Counted from the stretch's first letter, positions 1-13,759 are shown. The stretch: DNA of 64,000 nucleotides from Serinus canaria (GCF_022539315.1 NC_066322.1:22578765-22642764), one strand, 5' to 3'. The notes: a model not told the origin generated them from the letters alone. Numbers and translations are program-made.

Positions 1-1910
1 CTTCAGATAAGAGATCTGGCTACAGATGGGAAAGTTCTACATGAGGAAGCTTCAGATGCTGCAGTGGTGTGCCTTTGCCAAGGATCCAAACCCACAGCCT
101 GAGATTTTCTCTGGGCCATCCACAGAAACCCTTGTGCTGTCAGAAAGCTGTGGGGCAGCCTGAGGGGCAGAGCCACACACACAAAAAAGGGTAAAATCCA
201 CTTGACAGGCAGAACTGCTGGAATGGACATTGGTACTTGCTCTGGACTTCAACAGGGAAAAAACCACAGCAACATGGGTGAGGTATAAAATCATAATGAA
301 TTAAGAGACAAGGGTAGGAGGTGGTAAATCAACAACATCACAAATCTATTTCAGAAAGCAGGAGAGCCAACTCTTCCTCCCCTGAGTGATGCCTGCCAGC
401 AAAGCCTCTTTGGGCATCTTATCCAAAGCAGGGAGCATAGTAATGCTCAGCTTAGGAGATCATTAAATCCCAGCTATTTACTGGCTAGCACATCCAAAAG
501 GCAAGTGTTTTGTGTCCAAATTATGCATTTTCTGCTCACAGATCCTCTTTTTCCAGATGCATTCAGCTCTGCCAAAAATTACCCAAAAAGGGAGGGTAAC
601 AAGACCAAATTTCCTAGAGAATTAAGGAGATTAAAGCATGCAATTTTTAAAATACATTTAAACCTCATTGAACTAGCGACTATTAGGAAATCGCTTTTTT
701 AGTATCCACAAGGTCCCTAGGATAATTCTTACACATCTAACATGGAAAATTTGTCCACAAAGCCATTCTTTTTCAGAAACCAACAATAAGACCACCACAG
801 GATTGTAAAAGAAATACATAACCAGCTCTAGCCATGAATATTGCTGAATCCCACAGACACTGAGAATTTCCCTTTTATGCCTGGTTTCAGAGGGAGTGAA
901 AGAAACACACAAATTAAACACAAGGACATGAAGAGGTACAGGGTCTAAAATCACTACGAATTTGTATTACAGCATTGCTTTGATAACTAAACAGTACAGT
1001 ACAACAGAGGAAGAAATTTCTTGCTTTTCTTTCTCCTTCCTGAGGGAAGAGCTGAGTTTGAGGGATCTGGCCCTACCTGGATGAGAACAATACTGCAAGA
1101 AGTAGAAAATTTTCTAGAAAGTTTTTACATTTCACAACTAAATTACAACCAACTGTTGCCATCTGGCAAACTATGTACAGTGCTCATATAAAAGTTTTAG
1201 ATGAGGGCTGAGAACAAGTTTGGAAAACACTTAGGTGATTTTTTCCTTCTTTAGTCTAAAATACTGCATTATGCATTAATTTAGGACTGGACATTTATCA
1301 GTTTGCTATGGATTTTTAGTTGTTTTTCTGAAAGCTTTTTATTCTTTAGATCTGCAAGAGGTTGTAGATAGAATTGTCTGTTGTGGCCCAACATTTGGAA
1401 AAGACCCTGCCTTGAAACAAAAATGGATTAAACATAATGGAACTTTGGCAGAAATTCCAACCCTTAAGTTCTCCTAAGCACCTGACTTACAGTCACATTT
1501 ATATTCAGGGAGAGCCAGTGTTTTCTAAAGTCATAAATATGTAAGGCCAGTTTTCCCCAGGTTCTTTCCCACCTAACCAGCTCACTACAGGTCAATGTGT
1601 TACCACAATTTGCAAAGTAAGAGTTTGCTCTGCACACTTTTTTATCCTGTACAATTATTTCTTCTTTATGCTTTTTTTTTATCCCCAGTCAGTGATGTAT
1701 AGGATTTCTTCACTGATAAGCTGAAACAAATCACCTGCTGTAATACTGCTGCCATCCAGCAAATCAATGTGCAGCAAGGCTTTCTGTGTATTATCCACTC
1801 TGTGGCTGACACAAGTGTGCTAGGGGTCATGAAGTGGTCTGAGAACCAGAACAGGGGTCAGCAGAGGTATATGGGGCAGGACATTTCCACACTAGAAGCA
1901 AGAAAGTAAT

Positions 1911-1962
1911 AAAGATACAGAAATATCACTGTAAACAAAGATACAGAAGTATCACTGGAGTA
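1911..1962. repeat. 26-bp tandem duplication
   Basis: Two adjacent 26-bp copies start with AAAGATACAG at 1911 and 1937 and share the core TATCACTG. They differ at a few positions, so the duplication is not brand new. It is probably a local replication-slippage product. Confidence 0.75.
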
Positions 1963-3782
1963 CCTTGCAGTGATGTCACAGTGAGAACTGTGAGGTCACC
2001 AATCTGTCACTAAAACCAAATCTCACAACTGCATCAACTCTTATAACACACAGAATTACTGACCCTACTACACTGTGAGCCAGCTATCCAACAGCACCAG
2101 CCCCAGCTCCTTCAGGAGCAAGCAGCCCCTTCCTTCCCAGGCAGGGCAGAGCCAGCAGGTCCCTGAAGGGGCTCAGCACTGCAGGATGGCCATGGAGAGA
2201 TGAGGCAAGGTTCTCTGCTTCACCTGCACTCTACACCTCATTGACTATTCTCTTCAGGCTGGATATCTTCTGGCTTTTACTGACACAAGGTTTAACACAC
2301 TGTCATTAGTCTGGTGCTCTTCTTGAGGATCTTGAAGCACCAGTGTGAGTTTACTGGAAAAGGTTTAGAAGAACAGGCATTATTTAGTTCAGTTCCTTAA
2401 ATATATTTAAAAGCACTCCATTAGAACAGCTGAATAGCAGAGATTCTGCTTTTAAGAAAAAATTGTTCTTGCTTTTTGGAAGCTATTTCCATATTAAAGT
2501 CCTTTTCCCTTTTTTAATTTTAGTTTTGTTTCATTTTAGCTTTCATTATATATTTTCATTTCTTAAGAACACTTAATTGTACTCTCAGCCATTTGTTAAA
2601 CCTCATCTTGATCAACACTAAAAGAACAAAATACTACCCTTGGCAGGAAGGAAGAGAGAAGGGTGAACTTCAGAGAGTTCTATTCCTCATACATGAAGTA
2701 CTCAGTCCTGCTCAATGTGCCAAGTCTGAAATCTGAGTTATACACACCCTTTTTCATTTTAAAATTTATTTTCTCATTTACATTTAAATATACGAAAAGG
2801 CAAAACCATTGTAATGGCCAAGGAAGAGAAGTTAGGAGCCATTTCACTGCCAAGCAAGCAGCAACAACCATTGACATGCAATGAGGAATTTCAGGATATT
2901 GTGTGAAGGACAGAAATGTCTTTCAGAAACCTAAAACAATATATTCTTTCCATTTAAGAAGAGAAAAAACACTCCAGTGCAAATCCAAACCACTTTTCTT
3001 TCCTTGCAGCAGCAACACAGTTACAGGAGTATCCTTTATGTGCCAGCAGCAGATATTTTACTTCATTTTTTCAGTTTAGACATTACTCTGACAGAAAAGA
3101 TGGTTACCCAGCTTTGGGCCATGATGTGTGTTTGAGTAATTTTTCTTCTGATCTTTTCACAGGTCAGAGTGGAGAATGTGAGCTTAGCCAAGAGATCAGT
3201 AGAAATGCCTTCTACATTTGTATCAGTAAAAAAACACTGACAAAGTTTCCATGGGCAGATGGTCCTTCCTGAACAGTTTATCAAGAAAAAGGGACTTCAA
3301 AATCCAGTCTTGTCATCTTTCAGCAAACTTCCTTGAATAGAGTGTGAGGTTTCCATTAGCATCTAGCACTGCTTCTAGTGAAGTGTTTCCCCAATATTTC
3401 CCTGTCTGTTTTACTGCTGCTAAGTGAGCTAAGATTATCTAAATTATTTCCTCAGTCTAGCCTCTAAATTAAAGCTGTTGTTGCAGACTGTCTTACTGTG
3501 ACATGAATTTCAAATTTAATGTTTCATACTATTTCCCCATCTCATACTGCTAGAAAGTATCATGCAGCTGCAGATAGCATCAGCTTTGACTGACCAGCAA
3601 GGGAGGCAGCAAACTGGATTGTCAATAAATTCATTCTTCCCTGCTTCACTGTGCACCAACAGTAAAAGCATGTGGCCCTGAAGAGCCTGCAGGTACCTCA
3701 GCTTCCAAGCAAAACCTGCTTTATTTCCTCAATCCACTATCAATTCATTTTCAGGAATCTTTTCTCCTGTCAAATACTGCAG

Positions 3783-3814
3783 AACATGATAACTGGAAAA
3801 CATGATAACTGGAA
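3783..3814. repeat. 16-bp perfect tandem duplication
   Basis: The unit AACATGATAACTGGAA is present twice, head to tail, without a mismatch (3783-3798 and 3799-3814). Perfect identity suggests a recent event or a length-polymorphic site. Confidence 0.8.
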
Positions 3815-5035
3815 AATGCTGTTTTTCTTTGCAGTTGCCCCCCTGTGAACCACAAATGGCTGTCCCACAAAGGCACCCAGAGAGCATCACCACACCTGTG
3901 CTTGGTGCTTACCCCTGGCCAGCTGGCATGCCTGTTTCCAATAACACACTGGCTATACACTAAGAATTAAATATTAACACCAATATCTTAGTCCTTGACT
4001 GGATAAATCTGTTCCAGTCAGAGGAGGAAAGTTCAAGAAGCAAGAGAGCAGCAAGTGCACCAGAACCAGAGCACAAATTGCTGAAGTCAAGCACTTCAGT
4101 GTTTTGGAAGTTCTTTTACACGTATCCAGGTGTCTTGCCCAAGTTTCACACATAGCATCATGGTGCAAGATTACCGTGTTCCTGGAAGTTACACAAAAAA
4201 TAATTTCTTGTCCTTCTCCCCTCAAATAAAAATTTTGCATCCTGTATGCATTATTTAGTCTCTTAAGCCTTCAAGCCACAGCTTAGTGCAGCAAGCTCAT
4301 AAATCATCTCTTCCCCATTACCCAGCTACCCTTAGAACAGCATAAAAAATAGCCCTTTGCATACAATATCACTATGTGACCATAATTATTTTACCAGATA
4401 AATATATTTCGTCTGCAGACTAATCTGAGATGAATTTTATACAGTAGTTGACTCGATCATCAGCAAATAAATGTTTGTGTCTGAACCCAATAGAGCTATT
4501 TCCTGATGAAAATTTATTCATGAGACAAGGCAAACAAAACCAGACTGCCCCAAAGCATGTGGTAGCACTTTGGCAAAGTCATGGCTTTTATTTTCTAGTC
4601 TCCTAAGAATAAATAGATTTTAAAAGGGTCAGGACCAGCCTCGGGTTCAGCCTGTCACAGACAATTACAACACACCCTGCATAATCTCAAGAAAATCCTT
4701 CCTATCCTTCTTTATTTCACCTGTTGTTATCATTGATAAAAGATGACAACATTTGTTATGGTTAACTTTCCAGTCTGAAGCAACTGCATTTTCTTTTGTC
4801 TGCAATGCATTCTAGGAAATAGTAATCACTTTCATTCACATCAGGCTTTCTGGAGGAGGGCTGATCCTTCTGATGACAGAGCACCACCCAACACAGCAGT
4901 TTGTGACTGAAAGTGCCAATGGAAAAATAATTACACAGTGCTGAGGAGAAAAAGTCCAGTAAACAATCTACCTCCCAATAGCCCTCAGCTGTATGTTTAA
5001 AGAGGACACTGAAGATTACACAGCAAATTGTACTT

Positions 5036-5125
5036 CATCACAGAAACATGGAATGGTTTGGGCTGATGGGCATCATCTAACCATTATCATTTATAGAGGT
5101 GGCCACATCCAGCTATCAGAAGGGG
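5036..5125 (-). mobile_element. Degraded CR1 LINE 3' end
   Basis: The plus strand reads CACAGAAACATGGAATGGTT, then TGGGCTGATGGGCATCATCT. This matches the reverse complement of the avian CR1 3' terminus, whose hallmarks are repeated GAATCACAGAAT, then TGGTTTGGGTTGGA, then GATCATCTAG. The element therefore lies on the minus strand. The usual 'gggaccttaaa' spacer is missing or eroded, and homology becomes unclear after about 5085. CR1 is the dominant retrotransposon of birds and also occurs in other sauropsids, so this is the main lineage clue in the window. Confidence 0.65.
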
Positions 5126-6650
5126 TGGCACAAGTAGCATATTATTGATGAAAATGCCTTTCTTCACCTTGAAGGCCACAAAGGCTTTACTCTCACTCAG
5201 CCATTCTTCAAAGAATGAAAGACCTGTCCCTATGTATATCCCTAATTATCAGGTACTGGGCATTTTCCCCTTAGAGCTGCATGCAGCTGGACACATGGTA
5301 CAAAATCCATATGAGCACCAGCAAGTGTCAGTACTGAGGCATTAACTGCTCCCTGTGACACCGAGGTGCACAAACGAAATGTGCAGAGACCAAAGAACAG
5401 CCTGACTCTGTCAGTGCCACTAATGCTGAAGAGAAGGGCCAAGTGGTGCAATAAACCTCTGCTCATAAAAATATCAGACACCAGAATGCACTTGCTGAAC
5501 TCCAGTTCACAGTGAAAAAGAACCTTGGGAAAGAAAACAGCTTGCTAAAGGAATGCAGAAATCAGCATGCATTGATCCAAGGCAGGGCACAAGTGTTAAG
5601 AAAAAGATTATTAAATCTACAGGATGCTTACAGAAAGGTATTTGCCCTTTTATGGTAGAAAAAAGACTGTATTATTCAAAACTCTTACTGCAAACCTCAG
5701 CTCCTAAACATTGTTGATACAAATGTAAAATGAGAAGGGAAAAGTAGTAACACAAGGATCACTTTTGCTTTTCAATAAAAGATTGAATTACCAGGAAAGA
5801 GAATTACCATCAACTATTTAGAGACTATCACAAAACCAGAGCAGTGCTACAATACTAAAGACTATAGGAAAATAAACTTACTGCCTTTACCACTGTATTT
5901 ATATTCATATTTTCTTTTAAAATTTCAAAATAAGGATTTTGACATGGATATCATATATTGTTATCTACTGTGGCATATGACAGAGCTTTTCATTTAGGCT
6001 GAGTTGTTTGAGTTTGATGTGTTTTTTAAAACTTCCCTTGCCTAATTTTATCAGAGCTGAATAAATATAGATGAACTTTAATACAAAGGCAAAGGACACA
6101 TCTCATCTGGTGTGACAAGCTGAACCCCCTCCAGGGTGTCCATCTACTGAGGAACTCACATTCTATCTTTTCCAATCCAATGCTGAGAAGTGACAACACT
6201 CCCCAGAAGACATTCGTGCACTTGAGCAGACTGCTGGTCTGGCCATGGCAAAATCTGGCCAAACAAACACATGACTTTTCCTCCTGGCTTACATCAGCCA
6301 AGACAACTGAAGCTCCACTTTCACAGGGTGAGAGCCTGCCTGCTGTGCTAAGAGATTACTTGACTGTTTACTATTTTTATATGTAGCTTAATATCTCCAA
6401 TAGAAGTAAACATGCTCCTGCAGGAGCATGATCATCCAATACAGTGAACTCAGCTACTATAGTATTACAATGAATATTCATAGGATTTCTCTCATCCTTC
6501 AAGATTAGTCATCAGATGTTAACGTCAGATTTCTTTTTTCTGAGAAGTAGCAGCTTGCAAAATAATCAAGTTCCCTGTCTTTATGACCTCCAGAAAAAGA
6601 GATTTCAAAATCAGGGCCACTGCAAAGCCTTTTTGGCACTACATAGATGT
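5126..6650. other. Non-coding DNA, no gene seen
   Basis: Only short overlapping open frames occur on both strands (up to 91 codons at 6026-6301 minus). None has recognisable motifs. The one structural feature is the palindrome at 6411-6430, listed separately. Confidence 0.55.
6411..6430. repeat. Perfect 20-bp palindrome
   Basis: CATGCTCCTGCAGGAGCATG is its own reverse complement over all 20 bases, with a PstI-type CTGCAG centre. Complementarity stops at both flanks (A at 6410 and A at 6431). It could be a dimeric factor site or a chance or cruciform-type structure. No flanking gene helps to decide. Confidence 0.8.
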
Positions 6651-6725
6651 AAAAAAAACCCCAACAAATAAAACCCAAACAAACAAACAAAGAGCTAGAA
6701 ATAAAACCAACAATGAAAAAAAACC
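6651..6725. repeat. A/C-rich low-complexity tract (AAAC-type)
   Basis: The plus strand is almost all A and C, with runs such as AAACAAACAAACAAA and terminal A-runs. Similar AAAC-type tracts lie at 18399-18412, 33790-33834 and 53280-53297. A T/G-rich counterpart lies at 31137-31214. These are low-complexity repeats, possibly decayed retroposon tails. Confidence 0.7.
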
Positions 6726-6779
6726 ATCCAACAAATGGTTAGAACCACTTCTGTGTTTCATTTTGTGCTGTGTGTTTGT

Positions 6780-7240
6780 GCAGTGCCCGGATCCATTCCC
6801 ATGGACAGGAGTAAGCCTGTAGGCAGTGCTGGGACAAGCCCTCCTCCTGTGCCTGCAGAGCCTGCAGGAGGGCACTGCCCACCAGGCTGCAAAGCCAGCC
6901 AGCGTGCTCCCCTGGTGACCAGGACAGGCCATGTGTCTGCTGAGCTGCATTCTGTCGTTCCATGACAGCTGCAGAATCCCTTGGTTTTGATCAAGGTCCA
7001 TTTTATTCCCCTCTCGGAGAAGGTGGGCATCCTACAGGGCACCTTCCTGCACAGAGCTCTTCTGCTGCCTGTATTGCTGCATGCAGGAAACTGCCTGTAT
7101 ATTGACTGGGATGTTCCATTTCTTACAGTGCTCCTCTCAATGGAGCCTGAGACAATAGACAATATTGTCCTATATGTTTTGGCTCCATCCTTAGTGTATT
7201 CTGTAATTCTCAGCTCCGGGTTTCTTCAGCATGACTAGAA
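6780..7240. other. Moderately GC-rich block with open frames on both strands
   Basis: Base composition rises sharply against the flanks, without CpG enrichment. Because stops are rarer here, several overlapping frames stay open (120 and 134 codons on the minus strand, 85 on the plus). No domain, signal peptide or repeated motif is recognisable, and the frames overlap each other. I read this as unique non-coding DNA or an old unrecognised insertion rather than a gene. Confidence 0.4.
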
Positions 7241-10200
7241 CTGTCAGGTGCTGCTGAAGAACTCAGCACAGATGCATTGCCTCATGTGAGCCTGTTAAAG
7301 CTTCCTTCCTTTCACAAAGGGGCTTTCTATAGATGGTATAGAACAAACTTACACTTAACATTGTAGTGGCATTAAAAAATGTTATTGCAAAAATACAAAC
7401 TGAAATTCAAGCATCACTTTTATTTAAAGACCGAGCATTTTCTCAGCAGGAAAAAAACCACAATTTTTTATACACTCCATAGTCTTTTTTAATCTTCTTC
7501 ATTGATTAAATATTGTTTTATCTGGGATTTAACTTTTGGAAACAAAAGCAACATATTATCCTTTCCTAGACTGGAGACCGTCTTGTTAAATAGCATAACT
7601 ATATTAGCAGAATGCCTGCTGATACATGATTCAGAGCATACATTTCAAAATCATCAGCCTTGCTTTCATTTATTATCCTGACAGCTTTGCTGCTAGCAAA
7701 AACAAGTATGCAGCTTAAAACCAGACTGTTCCCCTGCATTACCATGGCCAAATAACAGCCCTTACTGGTAGACTGCCCATACCAGCACTCACTGCAGTGT
7801 TACACAGCACACAGAGGAATTAAAACAGTAAGTTTTTCCCTTTTTGCTAAGGTAGGGGGACAGTGAGGCAAGTAGAATGAGCTTTATTCTAAAAATGACC
7901 TCACAGTGATATTTCTCCTAACAGCCCACTATTTGCATTATTGATTTTTCCAAAAGTTACCAGCTGGTGGTCACCTTGACTAAATGTCAGACTCTTTAAA
8001 ATGTCATTTACAAAGGGGCCTGGCTTTCAATTATGTGTGCAGATGAACAAAAGGTTCATGGAATCATCTGAAGTAAATCATGACCCTAGCTTACCTCTGA
8101 CTGGTGTGATTATATCAATCCAGTGGGTTTTAGTGCCAGGACAATAGACAGGAGTTCATATTTGCCTTACATGCCTAATGTACAGGTTCCTTATGGGTGA
8201 AGCAGAGATTTGGAGCTCAGAGAGAACCAGAACTGAGCAGAGACGAGCCAGGCTCAGGTTCTGCCCCAGTTCCAGCACAAGCCACCAACGAGTGTCCCTC
8301 AGCATCCAGGAGGAGTCAGTGCCTGTCCTTCCCACCTGAGCCAGCTGCACTCCCATCTGCCCTTCAGCCAAACTCATTTCTGTCTCCTGATGCTCCCTGA
8401 AACCTGGGCCTGAGAGCCCTTCTGCTCTTTGCAACTGCACAAGACTGCTGGAGGATGGTCAGATTAGCACTTCTGCAATGTTTCCAAAACCTGAGAAACC
8501 CTAAAAAAATAATATTTGTCTTGCTTCATTACTTGATTAGTATTAGTCAGGCAAACCTCTCTCACAAGTCTGCATAACTGCTTAGAAAATTCAGCTGTCT
8601 GCAACCTAATTTTCTGGGAGAGTGAGAAATCCTATAAATACCCATTATTTTCAGTAAAAAAAAAAGAACAAATCATTATTTATTCTAAAGCACTGAACAC
8701 TGACAATTTTCTCAGCCACTTTTGGCTTAGCACATCGCAGACAACATGCAAGACTCAAGTTAGAAAGAGCTGGGCCCAGAGTATGATCACTTCAGAGGTG
8801 TAAAGGGGTCTGAAATCATCCTGCATTGGAGGTGGGGGTCCTGCAGTCAGACACTGTGGGAGCAGCACAGGGGGATTCACCAGAATGCCAGCTCTGAGAA
8901 AGCCTTGAGCTGAGGGCAGCACAGCCACCTCCACCCTGCACAACTTGGCACAGTCCCAGCTCTGCTTAAAATAATGACAGAACACCAAAATTTTGGGTGA
9001 AAGAGCTTTGAGCATAGAGCCCAGAACTGCCTTGCAGTCTAAAATATTTGCTCTCACTGTCCTTTTTGGTGACTGGACTCCTGACAGATTGCTGCTATCA
9101 GACACATTTTAATTCCTCTATGTTGTGTCCAAATATTTGACTCTCATGAACTCTTTCAAAAGCCAGCAATTTACAAAAATTAGCCTGAAAACCAAATATT
9201 TTCCTGCTATGCTTTTGCTACACAGTCACCTGCTGCTGCACAATCACCTTCTGATCTAGGTCTTTGCTGGCATGCCCTTCCTGGTGCAGGAAGCAGTGTA
9301 TTCCTGATCTACCCCAGAAGGTTGACCCTGCTATCTTCTGGAATTTCCTGTGTCATGTTATAACCAGCTTGGCTAATGCCCTGTCTGGTTTTGCAGTATT
9401 CTTCGTTACCATGGAGCCTGCACTCCACATACATCCTGTTCATTATCTAATTTATTACCATTTAAATTTAAAATAGTTCAATGACCAAAAACTGAAGTTT
9501 GCAAAGTTTGAGACTGGGATTCAGGATTTTGACTCACACCCACTATTAGTAATCAACAATGTCTCTCTTTAAATAAAAAGTTTGCTGTCCTTTTTGATGT
9601 AAGCACTAAGTTTTTGAATAAGACAAAACACTGTAACAGAAATGTGTAAAGCAAGGTTCTGTCACATTTATAGCATGGGTTTTATGACATTGCTGCATTT
9701 TATCCACTCTAATTCGAGTGCAAAGCTATACATACATAGTAGATTTCTTTGCACTAACTATTCCTTACATAAATAACAGTATCCAGAGTCTGTTACAGTA
9801 AAAACCTGAGATTTCATGTCACATAATCACATTTTCCTTAGGGATAAAAATAAAACTCAGTGCATAAAGATTGACACTGATTTGCAATTATGAACCTTGA
9901 ATGTCTAAAAGCTGTGCTCCTACAGATAGTCTGTTCCAAGAGGAGGAGAAGAATCATGAGGCACACTTATGGCCTATAAATGGCACATAGCATAAAAGAA
10001 ATAGGAAAAGTACTTTTGTAACACACCAGCAAAAATTGTTGCCAGCCAAACGTGTTTCCTCAGCTTTCCCTGAGAAACTCTCTACAATATGTCACCAAAG
10101 ATGAGTTTTGTGACACACCCTGACCCTAATTTGTTGCCATCTAATTTACTAAGTGGCACTCGCTGGAAACACCTCTCTCCAGTGTCTGCTCACCTACCCT

Positions 10201-10985
10201 ACTCTAGCACTGAGGACTAATCACAGTTCCAAATTCCCAACCCAATTAATGCTTGGATAACTCTTAGGCATGATGTGTGGTGTGGCACCCAGGACAACAA
10301 TCACAAGATGCAACAAACACACACCACTTACTTTTCCTCACCTCAAACCCTTCTCTTCCCCAAACATCTGCCAAGGGAACAGACCATTTCAAAATACATT
10401 TCCACCAAAATTCCACATCTATCCAAGTGTCTGTACAAACACTGCTGCTTGCTAGATTCTAATAAAACTATCTATGCTGAAAAGAGTTGAGCAGAGGTCA
10501 ACTGCAGAAGGTCTGATGTTGCATTTCAGCCCCCAGAATCTACTGCTAAGCTAACTTCTAAAATCAGTTTAAATTCTAAATTAATTTCTAAAATTAAACT
10601 TCACTGTTGCCTTAAACTAACTTTTGACTGAAATCTCCAACATGCATGTCAAGGCTCAGCTCTCATTCTTAAACCACTTGGCTTTCTCATCCTTCCCAGC
10701 CCATTCGTGCAGGAAAAGGAGCTATTTAAGCCAGATTTCCCTATTCCTTACAACTGGCAAACCAGGTAGTGAAAGTCCACGCTGTCCCTTTGCTCTCAGG
10801 CCACCAGGGCTGATATGGTGGGGAGGTGCTGGCAGGTGGCTTCATCACCCTCAGGGGACAGCAGCACCCTCCCAAGGGCCACCTACACCCTCCTGCCATT
10901 GCAGGACTTTGGCCTCCCAGCATTAAAAGAGTTAATTCAAGGTGCATTACAGACACCTAAAACTTCTTTAAAGCTGCACTAACTT

Positions 10986-11025
10986 TCTCCAAGTGAAATT
11001 CAACCTCTCCAATTGAAATTCAACC
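10986..11025. repeat. 20-bp tandem duplication
   Basis: Two head-to-tail copies of a 20-bp unit (TCTCCAA, then TGAAATTCAACC) differ by one base (G versus T). Simple local duplication. Confidence 0.75.
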
Positions 11026-11620
11026 TCAAATATCTTGCAGAACCCATAATTAAGTTCAAACTATGACGAAAAGTGCACCTTCTAAAGAAAACTAATTATT
11101 CAATTTATTGACAATATGTCTATTAACCATAAATCCTGATCACAAAGAGATCCCATTGTACCTATTACTTTTTATTTTATGGAAAAGATTTTGAGAAAAC
11201 TAATTAAGATCAGGAAGTTAAGGAATTTAAATTTAAAAGGACACACGTCCCCCATCACCATACCCATGCTCCAAAGCTGAAAACAGTAAAACAAGGCTCT
11301 AAAGAACTCAGCTATTATTATCCCACTACTTTTCTAATTTTTTTACAAATACAAAGTTTCAATTCATATATTCCACTATAGAGTACAGATATATGTGCAA
11401 TTTTTATAGGTTCCTTTCACCTGGTAAAGCTGCAAGGAGAAAGAGCAAAAGATGTTTTCTCACTATATAGTTTTAGATTGACCTCCAATTTTCTAGGAAA
11501 ATCCCAGTGAAAATAGAGCAGCAGCACAGGCAATGCTTTGTACTGGAACGTTTTTCATCCACTGGCCTAATATTGCTTCATTTCATTGCTTGACCCTTGA
11601 GGAAACACCTCCCTTTCAGT

Positions 11621-11690
11621 TTGTTTTTTTTTTGTTTTTTTTTTTTTTAATTATTATTCTTGGGGGTTTTTTAATTATTATTCTTTGTTT
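11621..11690. repeat. T-rich tract with duplicated 19-mer
   Basis: After a T-run interrupted by single Gs (11621-11648), the 19-mer TTTTTTAATTATTATTCTT occurs at 11643-11661 and again at 11667-11685. The copies are separated by GGGGG (11662-11666). The block looks like a slippage-prone poly-T region that was duplicated once. Confidence 0.7.
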
Positions 11691-12330
11691 TATGTAAATA
11701 AAACCTTATTTGCCTTTATTTGAGGGTGGCTCAGATGACCATCCAATGTTACAAATGTAGCATTACAGGACTTTTTTCTGGGGCTTTTTTTTGTGGTTTG
11801 AGAGCTTCTGCAGCTGTGTCACATTCAAAACTCAGTTGTTTGTTCTGCCCCAATGAAAGACAATTTAAAATAGATGACTCTCAAATTCGGATTCATTTAA
11901 ATTCTATACAGAATGTAGTTTGACAAGATTGCAGTCCTTTTTCTGGCACACTTTTCAAAGCTATTCTAGTAACAGAGTTTACTCAATAAGAAGCAATAAC
12001 TTTACACAATTATTAGGGAAAACAAATATCAGATAAAACTTGCTTTTGAAAATTGTCTCCATATAATCAGAAAATAAATTTCAAATTCTGTGTACAAATA
12101 ATTTTGAATTGTGACATTGTGCAGTTCAAAGAACTACTGTCAAACAGGAAAAATACCCCAGCAGGAGACATTCCTGAAAGAAAAAATATTTTTTAGTTCT
12201 TAAAAGTTTAAAAAAAAAAAAATTCAGAAAATACTGATATAAAGATCCAAGTACAGAAAGGTCAACTCTCAATGCTGAGTACATTATTTTACCAGTTCTT
12301 TGTTAGCCCAACACAACCCTAAGAGTGTTT

Positions 12331-12352
12331 ATTGGTTGATTATTGGTTGATT
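12331..12352. repeat. 11-bp perfect tandem duplication
   Basis: ATTGGTTGATT is repeated twice without a mismatch. Each copy contains ATTGG, the reverse complement of a CCAAT core, but no promoter context is visible. Confidence 0.65.
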
Positions 12353-13759
12353 ACAGACATTCTCTGAAAATAGCTCAGGTCCAAGCAGCTTTTATCCACT
12401 ATCCAAACCAATACTGAATCTAATTCAAATAACCTCAAGGCAAGAGTTTATCACTTAATTTGTGCAGATATATTGGAAATTATTAGAAGCCACATCTTCT
12501 GATATATAGAGATATGTCTGAAACAGTTCACTTTACTCAGGCCCTTGCCCTTAAAGCAAAGTCACAAAAAAATAAAAAAAAATCCAGACAACATTATAAT
12601 CTGAGGGGAAAAAAAAAAACCAGACACTTTTTGTTTTAAATAGACAGGAGGCATTTTTTAGCTTGCTCTTGCTACAGGGCTGTTTGAGGGAGGCCTTCTG
12701 ACAGTGTGTCAGAACTGAAGAGCCATGGTGCCACTCTGGAGAGCCTGTGTCTAACATCACACCCATCATGGCTGTGAGGACATCATTTTCCATGCAATTG
12801 TGTTGCCAAGTTGTGTTGGGGTTTGTGTTTCAGAAAGGATTTTAGACTTGTAAGAGAACACAGTGGGGACACAACTGACCTGCAGTCTGGAGACTGCAGA
12901 GGGGTCAGCTGGCCAGGAAACCCTGGGGAGAGACATTTCCAGGAAGCTGACCTGCTCTGTCTGGAAGTCAGAGGCTTACAGTGGAGACAACCATTAGAAA
13001 GCCATTTCCTTCCCTAGCTCCCCACAAATACTTCTGTGTTCAATTACAGACTCAGAATTACACAATTCACGTTCCAGCACCAGTTCATCAATTGGAAAAT
13101 AACCACAAGCTACAGGGTGTTATGGTATGGCTGAAAAAGTCCTGGAAAACTGGTTGGAAATGAGTTCACAAGCTGTAAACATCCCAGGGGCTCCAAGACA
13201 CCCTGAACCTGAAGCCTTCTGAACAGATTTAAAAACTTAAACCCATCTGCTCTCTTTGCCCCACCACCCTTCACACAGACTTAAAACCCAAACCATGTAC
13301 TTGCCATTAGTGATTAAAAAATACCACAGAATTTTTGATCACATCCCAGCTCAAAACTCTCTGCAGTCATTGGAAATTTTCCTGCTGCCTTCTGTAGGTA
13401 CAAAATTAAGAGACAATGCCAAATGCTGAGTTTCAGCATGACAGGAACTTCCAGACAGCAATACATACTGAAAAACCACACTCTGAAAGGCTAAACCCAT
13501 CCAGGAAATTACTTCTTGGGTAATTATCTTTACTTTTATGCAGAAGGGGGTTGTCAGCATCTGATCACTGTAGTCAGTTCAAGCTCATTTACAGGTGCTA
13601 ATCAGAGCAGATTCAATCTCACCTTTTATAGCTTATTAAATCTTTGAAGGCTTCTTTATAAAAAGTGCTTCCTTGCAAAGAACTCAGTACATTCAATTCC
13701 AGTTCATTCAATAGAAACTGAATGGGTTTAGCAACCTTCAGGAGTCAGTAGTTTCTCAG

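Larger units (their letters stand above)
1..5035. other. Non-coding AT-rich DNA, no gene seen
   Basis: This stretch holds only short open frames (under about 95 codons) on both strands, with no recognisable domain and no convincing flanking splice sites. It is CpG-poor and largely unique. Two small tandem duplications (1911-1962 and 3783-3814) are listed separately. A somewhat GC-richer patch without CpGs lies near 2090-2240. Intergenic or intronic DNA is the simplest reading. Confidence 0.6.
7241..13759. other. Non-coding AT-rich DNA, no gene seen
   Basis: No open frame longer than about 116 codons and no recognisable exon. Slightly GC-richer patches without CpGs occur at 8200-8440, 8760-8960 and 10750-10920. 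Small tandem duplications (10986-11025, 12331-12352) and a T-rich tract (11621-11690) are listed separately. Confidence 0.55.

Noticed and set aside
6639..7162. Overlapping minus-strand frames of 120 and 134 codons
   Set aside because: The frames overlap one another and the plus-strand frames in a GC-richer patch. No domain or splice support.
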